From JAVBLG01 sp031553655 (GTDB taxonomy: Bacteria; Desulfobacterota; Desulfovibrionia; Desulfovibrionales; Desulfovibrionaceae), in the NCBI GenBank assembly GCA_031553655.1, contig JAVBLG010000010.1, positions 1 through 51,951 of the forward strand: DNA of 51,951 bases, in the 5' to 3' direction. The translations under genes and the position numbers were made by a program. This document shows, piece by piece, positions 17,069 to 24,375 of the stretch (within the stretch, counting starts at the first letter, position 1; each line of letters begins with the position of its first letter). A model generated the notes under the pieces. The model was not told where the DNA came from. It did no database searches and saw only the letters and a program-made list of their open reading frames with translations.

Positions 17069-17506
17069 ATGTCTTTCAAGTTCAAGATGCAGAAGGTGCT
17101 TGATTACAGAGAGCAGCTTGAGGAAGAGGCCAAAGTAAAGCTGGCCGCTGCCGAGTATCAGCTTCTTATGGAAAAACGCCGAGCCGAACAGCTTAATACC
17201 ATGTTGGCCGAGCAGGAGCACAAACTGTATCATGATGTGGAGATAACCTGGGCGGATCGCTGGCTGCTTGAGAATTTTGTCAAGGGATTGCGTTCCGACC
17301 TGTCTTCCTGCCTGCTTCAAGTGCGCAACATGGAAAATCTCGTGCATGAGGCACGAAAATTGCTAACAGAAAGAGCCAAAGACAAAAAACTGCTGGAGAA
17401 GTTGAAATCGCGTCAGAATGAACAATATCTGCGCGATGAAAACCTCAAGGAGCAACGTACCAATGACGAAACAGCAACCTTACGCTACAAAGCGCCATCT
17501 TTCTAA
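17069..17506 (+). CDS. fliJ: Flagellar export chaperone FliJ
   Basis: A 145-residue, almost wholly coiled-coil protein of the FliJ type, which assists the flagellar type III export ATPase. It opens with FKFKMQKVLDYREQLEEEA, the typical FliJ N-terminal helix, and stays highly charged throughout. GGAGGGG precedes ATG 17069. Its 3' end overlaps the next gene by 44 bases. The usual upstream fliI is missing: thiD lies there instead, so this may be a detached end of a flagellar cluster. Confidence 0.82.
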   Translation: MSFKFKMQKVLDYREQLEEEAKVKLAAAEYQLLMEKRRAEQLNTMLAEQEHKLYHDVEITWADRWLLENFVKGLRSDLSSCLLQVRNMENLVHEARKLLTERAKDKKLLEKLKSRQNEQYLRDENLKEQRTNDETATLRYKAPSF

Positions 17507-18704
17507 ATTATTTCGAGCTATTATGGTGCTAGGCGCGCTGAAGCTTGCCCTTTTTGTCGCTATTGCCATGGATGTGCCTATTCCCACGCTTTCCTTTGAT
17601 TTTGGAGGAAATAGCGAACAAAAACCCCAGTCCGTCGCACCGTCGCAGCCGGCGGAAACTAGGGTATCCGGCGTGTGGACTGCCCCGGTGAACAATATTG
17701 AAGCCAAAGACGATGTTAACGATATTCCCTTGGCTGAAGTTAGGCCCGAGCCGCAAGGGGCAGCCGCCATTGAAGCCGCCAAGTCTTATAAAAATAACGA
17801 AATTAAAGCCGAACCCAAAGAAATGGAACCGGACCGGCCTCTTGCCGCCTACCTTGAAAAAGAAGAGAAAAAAACTGTTGTACAGTCCGCTCCGAAAGTT
17901 CCAACTGAGCCGAGCATCGGCGAACTTCTTGTTTCAAGTGATATTGATTTGTCCAGAGATCCGGTTTTGGGCATGAACACGGCCCCGGCTACGGATACCG
18001 TCGCCGCTAAACCGGAAGAAGGGGAAAAAAGCGGACAGTGGTGGAAAAATATTTTAAATATCAATAAATTACCTATCCCTCGCATGGGTGCGGAGCAGGT
18101 TGCCCATGCCGCTTCGCTTGATATGCCTCCCGCGCCGTCGGTAAAGCCTTCTGGCAATCCGTCACCTTTTATGCCGCCCTCGGAACAGATGCCGGTTATT
18201 CCCAATGCCCAAGATTCCGAAGGCCGGATTCTGCCCTTGCGTAATGCCGGGCCTCAAGGCCAAAATGCCGCCACTCCAGGTTCGGTCGGGCAAATGACCA
18301 GGTCTGCTCCCGTTGCCTCGGGAACGCCTTCCGGATACGCCAACTCCAATGTATTGCGTCAGCAGGAAGATTTGGCCAGGCGCGAGCAGGAAGTGCTGAT
18401 GCTCAAGCAACAGATGGACATACGCCTCAATGATCTGCGCGACGCCGAAAAGAAAATTCAAGATATGCTCCAGGATGCCAAGGCTGCGGAAGATGCCAAA
18501 TATAAGAGTCTCATAAACATGTATCGCAATATGAAGCCCAAGCAGGCGGCCCAGGCACTAGCGTCAATGGAAGAACGCGTTGCCGTCAAAATTTTGTCTG
18601 GAATGAGCCCCAAGGAGGCCGGAGAAATACTCAGTTACGCCGATCCCAAGAAAACCGCCAAGCTGTCCGAGCTGATCACCCGTATGAACATGCCTGGAAA
18701 TTAA
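17463..18704 (+). CDS. MotE-like flagellar protein with MgtE-N-type domain
   Basis: A 413-residue protein with one N-terminal membrane segment (about residues 17-35), a long proline/alanine-rich linker, a coiled coil (about 300-355) and a C-terminal MgtE intracellular-N-like domain (MYRNMKPKQAAQALASM, VAVKILSGMSPKEAGEIL). This domain order is that of MotE, a flagellar stator/motor chaperone usually encoded behind fliJ. The start ATG 17463 has AAGGAG nine bases upstream. The frame is open upstream to 17418, but that start lacks an RBS. Function is inferred from architecture and the fliJ overlap. Confidence 0.78.
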   Translation: MTKQQPYATKRHLSKLFRAIMVLGALKLALFVAIAMDVPIPTLSFDFGGNSEQKPQSVAPSQPAETRVSGVWTAPVNNIEAKDDVNDIPLAEVRPEPQGAAAIEAAKSYKNNEIKAEPKEMEPDRPLAAYLEKEEKKTVVQSAPKVPTEPSIGELLVSSDIDLSRDPVLGMNTAPATDTVAAKPEEGEKSGQWWKNILNINKLPIPRMGAEQVAHAASLDMPPAPSVKPSGNPSPFMPPSEQMPVIPNAQDSEGRILPLRNAGPQGQNAATPGSVGQMTRSAPVASGTPSGYANSNVLRQQEDLARREQEVLMLKQQMDIRLNDLRDAEKKIQDMLQDAKAAEDAKYKSLINMYRNMKPKQAAQALASMEERVAVKILSGMSPKEAGEILSYADPKKTAKLSELITRMNMPGN

Positions 18705-18746
18705 AACGGCGTCAGCACGTTTAAGGATCTTACACCGCGTGACTCT

Positions 18747-19547
18747 GTGGAAAAAGACCGCAATCACAACCATGTCGAAGAGGGCTGCGTCAGAATAAAG
18801 CTGGTGGTAGCCTATGTTGGCGCCAAATACAGCGGATGGCAAATTCAGGAAAAGCCCAACCCTCCGCCCACCATTCAGGGCTGCATTGAACATGCTGTTT
18901 CCATTGTTTGCGGTCGGCAGGTTCGGGTACACGGCGCGGGCCGTACCGATTCCGGGGTACACGCGGAAGGGCAGGTGGCGCATATGGATGTGCCCGAGGC
19001 CAAGGCCGGGCTTGATTGGCGCAAAACTTTGAATGCTCTTTTGCCGCGTGACATATCCATTATGGAAGCCGGGGCGGCTCCTCAAGGTTTTCATGCCCGG
19101 TTTTCCGCTGTAAAAAAGAGCTACAGTTACCAATTGTGGTTAGAACGTAACTTCATTTCTCCACGCCTGTACCCATTTGCCTTTGCCTGCGGCCCACTGA
19201 ACCTGGATCTGATTGACCAGGCCATGTCTATTCTTGTTGGGCAAAAAGATTTTGCCGCCCTGCAAAATGCCGGTACTGACATATCATCAACCGTGAGAAC
19301 AATATATAGTTTGGTGCGAACTCCGTCCGGAGTATTGGCCCCCGGGGAAAATTCTCTGATCATAACGGTGAGCGCTGACGGATTTTTGAAACAAATGGTA
19401 CGTAATATTATCGGTTTACTGGTAGAAGTGGGGAGGGGCAAGCTGGCTCCCGAAAGAATTTCAGGCATTCTGTCCCGGCGTGACAGAAAATTATTTCCGG
19501 CAACTGCCCCGGCTCAAGGTTTAACCTTGACCAGGATATACTATTAG
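18747..19547 (+). CDS. truA: tRNA pseudouridine synthase A
   Basis: Makes pseudouridine at positions 38-40 of tRNA anticodon arms. The catalytic Asp lies in GAGRTDSGVHAEGQVAHM (about residues 64-81). Other family segments are YVGAKYSGWQIQ, FHARFSAVKKSYSY and QMVRNIIGLLVEVGRGK. The frame starts at GTG 18747 without a clear RBS, and the conserved domain begins at about residue 17, so the exact start is uncertain. It lies 42 bases behind the MotE-like gene and may be read from the same transcript. Confidence 0.93.
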   Translation: MEKDRNHNHVEEGCVRIKLVVAYVGAKYSGWQIQEKPNPPPTIQGCIEHAVSIVCGRQVRVHGAGRTDSGVHAEGQVAHMDVPEAKAGLDWRKTLNALLPRDISIMEAGAAPQGFHARFSAVKKSYSYQLWLERNFISPRLYPFAFACGPLNLDLIDQAMSILVGQKDFAALQNAGTDISSTVRTIYSLVRTPSGVLAPGENSLIITVSADGFLKQMVRNIIGLLVEVGRGKLAPERISGILSRRDRKLFPATAPAQGLTLTRIYY

Positions 19548-19757
19548 CTTTACACTCCCTGATTATAATTGAACTCTGTTTTGGCAAGGCGCTACGCGCA
19601 AATTAGAGCATCTTGCTGGGTTATGGGATAATTTCAGAAGAAAAATGCGATAAGCGTTGGACGGTTGCTTCAAATTTTGAAATGCGGCAGCCGTCTGTAT
19701 TCGTTTTTTGTTACGTTTGTAGTGTTCACAATTTAAGTGTATATTTCAGGGGTTTCC

Positions 19758-21107
19758 ATGTCCACGTTAGATGCAAGACTCAAAGCGAAGCAGTATGAGC
19801 AGACAGTGGTAGATTTTTTGAATAATAAAGGCCACATTATTTGCGCAACTGATGATACTCAGTTTACCACTCTGTTGCGTACTACCATGCTCAAACAGCT
19901 GGGGCAGACTATAGAAAGCCTTTCCTCCACTTCGGACGTGGAACAGGTTTTGCGCATAGTGCGTGAAGTTTCTTCGCGCAAGCACGCATTTTTGCTTATT
20001 CTGGAAAGAATGATCGCCGGTAAAAATATGGGTTATCTGGTACGGCAGCTTAAAAACGCCTATCCGGACTTGCGGATAATTGTGCTTACCAGTGAAACTG
20101 ACCGCCAGCGCCTTGTGCTTATGCACGAAACCGGTGCGGACAATTTTATTACCAAACCGGTTTCCATCAACGGCCTTATCGAAAAAATAGCCTATACGGT
20201 CAAGCCTCAGGGCAAGTTGGGCCAGCTGATAGAGCAGGCCCGCAACTTCCTGGTGCTCAATAATCCACAAAACGCCCTTAAGGTCTGCAAGGTCATTCTA
20301 GACCTGAAGCCCAATTCGGCGGCGGCTTTTTTGATTATCGGCGATGCCATGCGCGAGCTGGGTAAGCCCGAACGCGCCAGGGAAGCTTATGAAGAAGCCA
20401 GCAAACATGCGGAAATGTACCTTGAGCCTCTGCGTAAACTGGCCGATTTGCATGGTGAGCTGGGCGACATGCCAAATCGGCTGCTGTATCTTGAAAAACT
20501 TGATAAACTCTCGCCTCTGAATGTGGAGCGCAAACTGGACATGGGCGAAATTCATCTGCGCATGGGCAATAACGAAGTAGCCGGACAGCTTTTTGATTCC
20601 GCCGTAACTGTGGCCAGCAAAGAAGCCATGGCCCACATCAGCGAAGTAGCAACCAGGGTTGCCGAAATATATGAGGAAAAAGACCCGGCGCAATCGGAAA
20701 AATATCTGCGCCGCGCTTTGGATGCCAAGGGCGCGTATTTGTCCAGAGAAGACATCGCCACTTTCAACCAGCTCGGCATCACGCTACGCAACCAGGGCAA
20801 GTGGCGCGAGGCTATTGTGGAATATAAAAAAGCTCTCAAAGTTGCCCCGGACGATGAGAATTTGTACTACAACATGGGTATGGCCTGTGCCGAAGGTAGA
20901 GACTTCAAAGAGTCTAAGAGCTATATGAGCAAGGCTATGTCCATGAACCGGGGCATTATTAATGTGACGCCCAACATTGCTTACAATATCGCCCTGATTT
21001 ATATTCAGACCGGCGATAGAGAGGTGGCCATGGAATGTCTTACCGCCGCCTTGCAGCAAGACCCCAATTTTGAGTTGGCCAAAACGGCCATAGCCAGCCT
21101 TCGTTAA
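19758..21107 (+). CDS. REC-TPR protein with Glu at the phosphoacceptor position
   Basis: A 449-residue cytoplasmic protein: N-terminal receiver-like domain (about residues 25-145), then several tetratricopeptide repeats (about 150-449). The receiver keeps the acidic pair D32-D33 (CATDDTQ), T111 (IVLTSET) and K133 (FITKPVS), but the beta-3 Asp is replaced by E83 (LLILER). Spacing to T111 and K133 (28 and 50 residues) fits this alignment. It may mimic the phosphorylated state or be phosphorylation-independent. AGGGG precedes ATG 19758; the frame is open seven codons upstream. A long hairpin follows the gene. Confidence 0.82.
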   Translation: MSTLDARLKAKQYEQTVVDFLNNKGHIICATDDTQFTTLLRTTMLKQLGQTIESLSSTSDVEQVLRIVREVSSRKHAFLLILERMIAGKNMGYLVRQLKNAYPDLRIIVLTSETDRQRLVLMHETGADNFITKPVSINGLIEKIAYTVKPQGKLGQLIEQARNFLVLNNPQNALKVCKVILDLKPNSAAAFLIIGDAMRELGKPERAREAYEEASKHAEMYLEPLRKLADLHGELGDMPNRLLYLEKLDKLSPLNVERKLDMGEIHLRMGNNEVAGQLFDSAVTVASKEAMAHISEVATRVAEIYEEKDPAQSEKYLRRALDAKGAYLSREDIATFNQLGITLRNQGKWREAIVEYKKALKVAPDDENLYYNMGMACAEGRDFKESKSYMSKAMSMNRGIINVTPNIAYNIALIYIQTGDREVAMECLTAALQQDPNFELAKTAIASLR

Positions 21108-21232
21108 AAAAGGCACATTTTGCCTTCCGGATGCGTCAAGCGGTCTTTTTGAACCGGGGATGAACCGCAAACGTTCTACCCCCGGCTCAAAAAGACCGTT
21201 TTACTTGCCGGAAAACAAACTACGCCTTTTTT
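21105..21232. terminator. Long composite hairpin behind the REC-TPR gene
   Basis: The core arms AAGCGGTCTTTTTGAACCGG (from 21138) and CCGGCTCAAAAAGACCGTTTT (to about 21202) enclose a loop of about 20 bases. Outer arms TTCCGG/CCGG and AAAAAAGGC/GCCTTTTTT extend the structure to about 128 bases. The final T run would end transcription on the plus strand. Its layout resembles the hairpin at 38204-38327. Confidence 0.75.
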
Positions 21233-21289
21233 GTAAACCCGCATAAAAATCGTCCGCATCCATAAGGCGATTTTGGAAGGGAGTTTATT

Positions 21290-22657
21290 TTGAGTAAAAA
21301 TTCCAAAATAGCCATAGTCGGCGGGGGGCTGGCCGGTTGCGAATGCGCGCTCACTCTGGCCCGACTGGGGCTTGAGTCAGTCATTTTCGAGCGAAAACCT
21401 CACAGCTTTTCCGAAGCGCATCAAAATTCCGATCTGGCCGAACTGGTATGTTCCAATTCATTGCGTTCCAATGAGCCGACAAGCGGCATAGGTCTTTTGA
21501 AACAGGAAATGCGCGAGCTTGGCAGCTGTTTTATGGCTACGGCCGACAAATGCGCCATTGCCGCCGGCAAGGCTCTGGCTGTTGATCGCGGGCTTTTTTC
21601 CCGAGAAATTACCGCGCTTGTGGAGTCTTCCCCCGCAATTTCCCTGATTCGTGAAGAAATATCTGGACTTGACGATGCCCGCCTGCAAGATTTCAGCACG
21701 GTGGTGGTGGCTGCCGGGCCTTTGGCCTCGAACTCTCTTGCCAGTTCCCTGTCCCTGGCCGCAGGCGCGGAAAGCCTGTATTTTTATGATGCCATCGCCC
21801 CCATTGTGTATGGTGATTCCATTGATATGAGCGTGGCCTTCAAGGCCAACCGCCAGAGCAAGGGCGCTAAAACTTTTCCCGAAGCTGAGAGGGGAGGGGA
21901 GGGCGATTACATAAACTGCCCCCTGAACAAAGAGCAATACCAGGCTTTTCATGCCGCCCTGCTTAGCGGTCAGGTTTATTCGTCCCACAATGCGGAAAAG
22001 GAAATACATTTCGAAGGCTGTATGCCCATTGAAGCTTTGGCTGCGCGCGGCGAACGGACCCTTGTTTTCGGGTCGCTCAAGCCGGTGGGGTTGGACGATC
22101 CACGCACCGGGCGTTGGCCCTATGCGGTAGTGCAATTGCGCGCTGAAAACCGCAATAAGACCATGTTTAATCTTGTGGGCTGCCAGACTAAATTGCTGCA
22201 CAAGGAGCAAGATCGTATTTTCCGCATGATTCCCGGTCTTGAAAAAGCCGAATTTGTACGCTATGGCAGTATGCACCGCAATACCTATGTGAATGCGCCG
22301 CAAGTGCTTGATGACGAATTGGCCCTGCGCGGCAACAGGCGTTTTCGCCTGGCAGGGCAGATCACCGGTGTGGAAGGCTATGTGGAATCAGCGGCTTGCG
22401 GTTTGTGGTTGGGGCTTTTACTCGCCGCGGAAGCCAAAGGAGCGAATTTGCCGCCGCCCCCGCCGGAATCTCTGTTGGGAGGCATGTTGAATCACCTCAA
22501 GAGTTCGGCCAAGCATTTTCAGCCCTCCAATGCCCATTTTGGACTGCTGCCGGAATTGGAGGGCAAAGTCGCAAAGAAGAACCGCAAGGAAATATATTCC
22601 GTTCGGGCGCGCACAGCTTTTGCGGCGTGGCTTGAGAGGGCGCGGGCGGCAGTATAA
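21290..22657 (+). CDS. trmFO: Methylenetetrahydrofolate-dependent tRNA m5U54 methyltransferase TrmFO
   Basis: Flavoprotein that methylates uridine 54 of tRNA using methylenetetrahydrofolate. The FAD-binding Rossmann motif IVGGGLAGCECALTLARLG is at residues 9-27. Typical downstream family blocks are ELVCSNSLRSN, INCPLNKEQY, FEGCMPIEALAARG, VQLRAENRN and GQITGVEGYVESAACGL. Length (455) is normal. The start is TTG 21290 with GAAGGGAG ahead of it. The following methyltransferase gene starts 26 bases after the stop. Confidence 0.95.
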   Translation: MSKNSKIAIVGGGLAGCECALTLARLGLESVIFERKPHSFSEAHQNSDLAELVCSNSLRSNEPTSGIGLLKQEMRELGSCFMATADKCAIAAGKALAVDRGLFSREITALVESSPAISLIREEISGLDDARLQDFSTVVVAAGPLASNSLASSLSLAAGAESLYFYDAIAPIVYGDSIDMSVAFKANRQSKGAKTFPEAERGGEGDYINCPLNKEQYQAFHAALLSGQVYSSHNAEKEIHFEGCMPIEALAARGERTLVFGSLKPVGLDDPRTGRWPYAVVQLRAENRNKTMFNLVGCQTKLLHKEQDRIFRMIPGLEKAEFVRYGSMHRNTYVNAPQVLDDELALRGNRRFRLAGQITGVEGYVESAACGLWLGLLLAAEAKGANLPPPPPESLLGGMLNHLKSSAKHFQPSNAHFGLLPELEGKVAKKNRKEIYSVRARTAFAAWLERARAAV

Positions 22658-22682
22658 AATCAAAGCTGAAGGAGTTTCCACA

Positions 22683-23429
22683 TTGGACATCCCTCGTATT
22701 TTCAACATTACCGAAAGTGCTCACCGCATCCATAATCCATTCACATCAGAAAAATTAGCCACTCTCGGCGCGGCATTGCGCCTGGAATCGGGAACTCGCG
22801 TGCTCGATCTCGGCAGTGGTTCGGGCGAGATGTTGTGCACCTGGGCACGGGATTATGGAATTACCGGCGTTGGCATAGATATGAGCCAGTTGTTCTCTGA
22901 GCAAGCGCAACTCCGAGCTGAAGAGCTCGAAGTTGCCGATCGAGTCGAGTTCGTCCATGGCAACGCTGTCGGCTATGTCGCAGTCGAAAAGTTCGATGTG
23001 GCAGCTTGTATCGGCGCCACGTGGATCGGCGGGGGATTCGCCGGCACCATCGAGCTTTTGGCGAAGAGTCTCCGAAGTGAAGGAATAATCCTCATTGGTG
23101 AACCATATTGGCTGCGGTTGCCACCAACGGAAGACGTTGCCAAAGAATGCTTTGCCAATTCTATTTCCGACTTTCTCATGCTTCCGGAACTTATCGCGTC
23201 TTTCGGCGACCTCGGCTACGACGTTGTGGAAATGGTGCTGGCTGACCAGAATAGCTGGGACAGGTACGAGGCGGCCAAGTGGCTCACCATGCGCCGATGG
23301 CTCAAGGCTAACCCCGACGACGATTTCGCGGAAGAAGTTAGAACCAAACTGACTTCAGAGCCAAAACGCTATGCTGCGTACGTACGTGAATATCTTGGAT
23401 GGGGAGTGTTCGCACTGATGGCGAGGTGA
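22683..23429 (+). CDS. Class I SAM-dependent methyltransferase
   Basis: A 248-residue small-molecule-type methyltransferase, substrate unknown. Motif I is VLDLGSGSGEML (about residues 40-51), followed by ITGVGIDMSQLF, VEFVHGNAVGY (motif II) and IILIGEPYW (motif III). The start is TTG 22683 with AAGGAG eight bases upstream; the longer open frame to 22530 lies inside trmFO. Codon choice (many TTC, GTC, CTC) differs by eye from its neighbours, which prefer TTT/GTT/CTT more, so recent transfer is possible. A perfect bidirectional terminator follows. Confidence 0.82.
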   Translation: MDIPRIFNITESAHRIHNPFTSEKLATLGAALRLESGTRVLDLGSGSGEMLCTWARDYGITGVGIDMSQLFSEQAQLRAEELEVADRVEFVHGNAVGYVAVEKFDVAACIGATWIGGGFAGTIELLAKSLRSEGIILIGEPYWLRLPPTEDVAKECFANSISDFLMLPELIASFGDLGYDVVEMVLADQNSWDRYEAAKWLTMRRWLKANPDDDFAEEVRTKLTSEPKRYAAYVREYLGWGVFALMAR

Positions 23430-23525
23430 TGTGAGACTATAGGGATATTCGGCGTACGAGCAATTTTTATCTGAAATTAGTCGTATTTTTGGCGTATTTT
23501 GCCAAAATCGCCCGTAATGGCATTC

Positions 23526-23583
23526 TAAGCCCCGAAAATAAAAAGTCCGACCTGAGGGTCGGACTTTTTATTTTCGGGGCTTA
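23526..23583. terminator. Bidirectional terminator with perfect 27-bp stem
   Basis: Arms 23526-23552 and 23557-23583 pair perfectly around a TGAG loop. The inner part AGTCCGACC/GGTCGGACT is flanked by A and T runs, so it works on both strands. It separates the methyltransferase from the converging 23673-24257 gene. Confidence 0.95.
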
Positions 23584-23672
23584 TTTCAGCAAGTTTTTAT
23601 TGGAGCCGGAATCAATTTTAGGGGACAATTTTGGGCAAAACAATCTCTTCATGCAGTGCTTATTTATCCAGC

Positions 23673-24257
23673 CTAATCGGCCATATCCTCAAGCTCCTCT
23701 CTACTCATACCCATAATTTCCTGAACTTCTTCATCGTTCATATCATCAACCGCCCCGGTGAGGAACGCCGTCGCCATCATGCCTTCCCTGATGTACTCGT
23801 CATCCAAAATGTCTCCGAGCAAAGGATTTACCTCTTTAAGCACTGTAAGGCTGTCGATGAGTCGCACCGGTAATGCACCTTCCCCTGTTATAGCCCCGGA
23901 TTTAACCATAGCGTCCCAGGCGGGAGTGCCGCTGTCCACATATATCCTTTTTGGCGAATCAGGTTCGTCATTTTCTACAATGTACACATCATTTTCTTTT
24001 ACTATTCCTGTATCGCCCCTGTCATAAAAATCACGCCGCTCGCCATAGTCGTGCATTTCTTCCGGGGCAAAAACAAAGGTATATTTGCAAGCAAGCATTT
24101 CATTTATAGTTCGTAAATTGGTAAAACCGCAATCGCCGTAAGTTTCCATATCAAACAGGGAATAAATAAGATCGCGCTTGTGCTGAACAGGTAAATCGGA
24201 CAAGGCCACAGCGCGCACCGCTTCTTCGATATAGGCCTCCATCTGATGCATAGACAT
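23673..24257 (-). CDS. Hypothetical protein, acidic
   Basis: A 194-residue protein I do not recognise. It is acidic, with no signal peptide and no membrane segment. The C terminus is rich in Asp/Glu (DDMNDEEVQEIMGMSREELEDMAD). The start is taken as ATG 24257, where GGAGAG lies six bases upstream, rather than the far upstream ATG 24392 that overlaps the preceding gene. It follows the PEP-synthase-like gene in the same orientation, with about 120 bases between, so it may belong to that transcript or have its own promoter. Confidence 0.7.
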   Translation of the reverse strand: MSMHQMEAYIEEAVRAVALSDLPVQHKRDLIYSLFDMETYGDCGFTNLRTINEMLACKYTFVFAPEEMHDYGERRDFYDRGDTGIVKENDVYIVENDEPDSPKRIYVDSGTPAWDAMVKSGAITGEGALPVRLIDSLTVLKEVNPLLGDILDDEYIREGMMATAFLTGAVDDMNDEEVQEIMGMSREELEDMAD

Positions 24258-24332
24258 AGATATCTCTCCGGTGTTACTTTTTTTCTCCAAACACGCATAC
24301 TGTTCAACGAATATTTCATTGGCATTGAGTAG

Positions 24333-24348
24333 TGTTTCACGTGAATCG
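24333..24348. promoter_or_regulatory. Possible degenerate parS site 4
   Basis: TGTTTCACGTGAATCG matches the parS palindrome in 14 of 16 bases, including the central CACGTG. It lies between two minus-strand genes, about 16 kb from the others. It could be chance. Confidence 0.4.
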
Positions 24349-24375
24349 CTCGCGCGGTACAAATACTGTTGTCGA

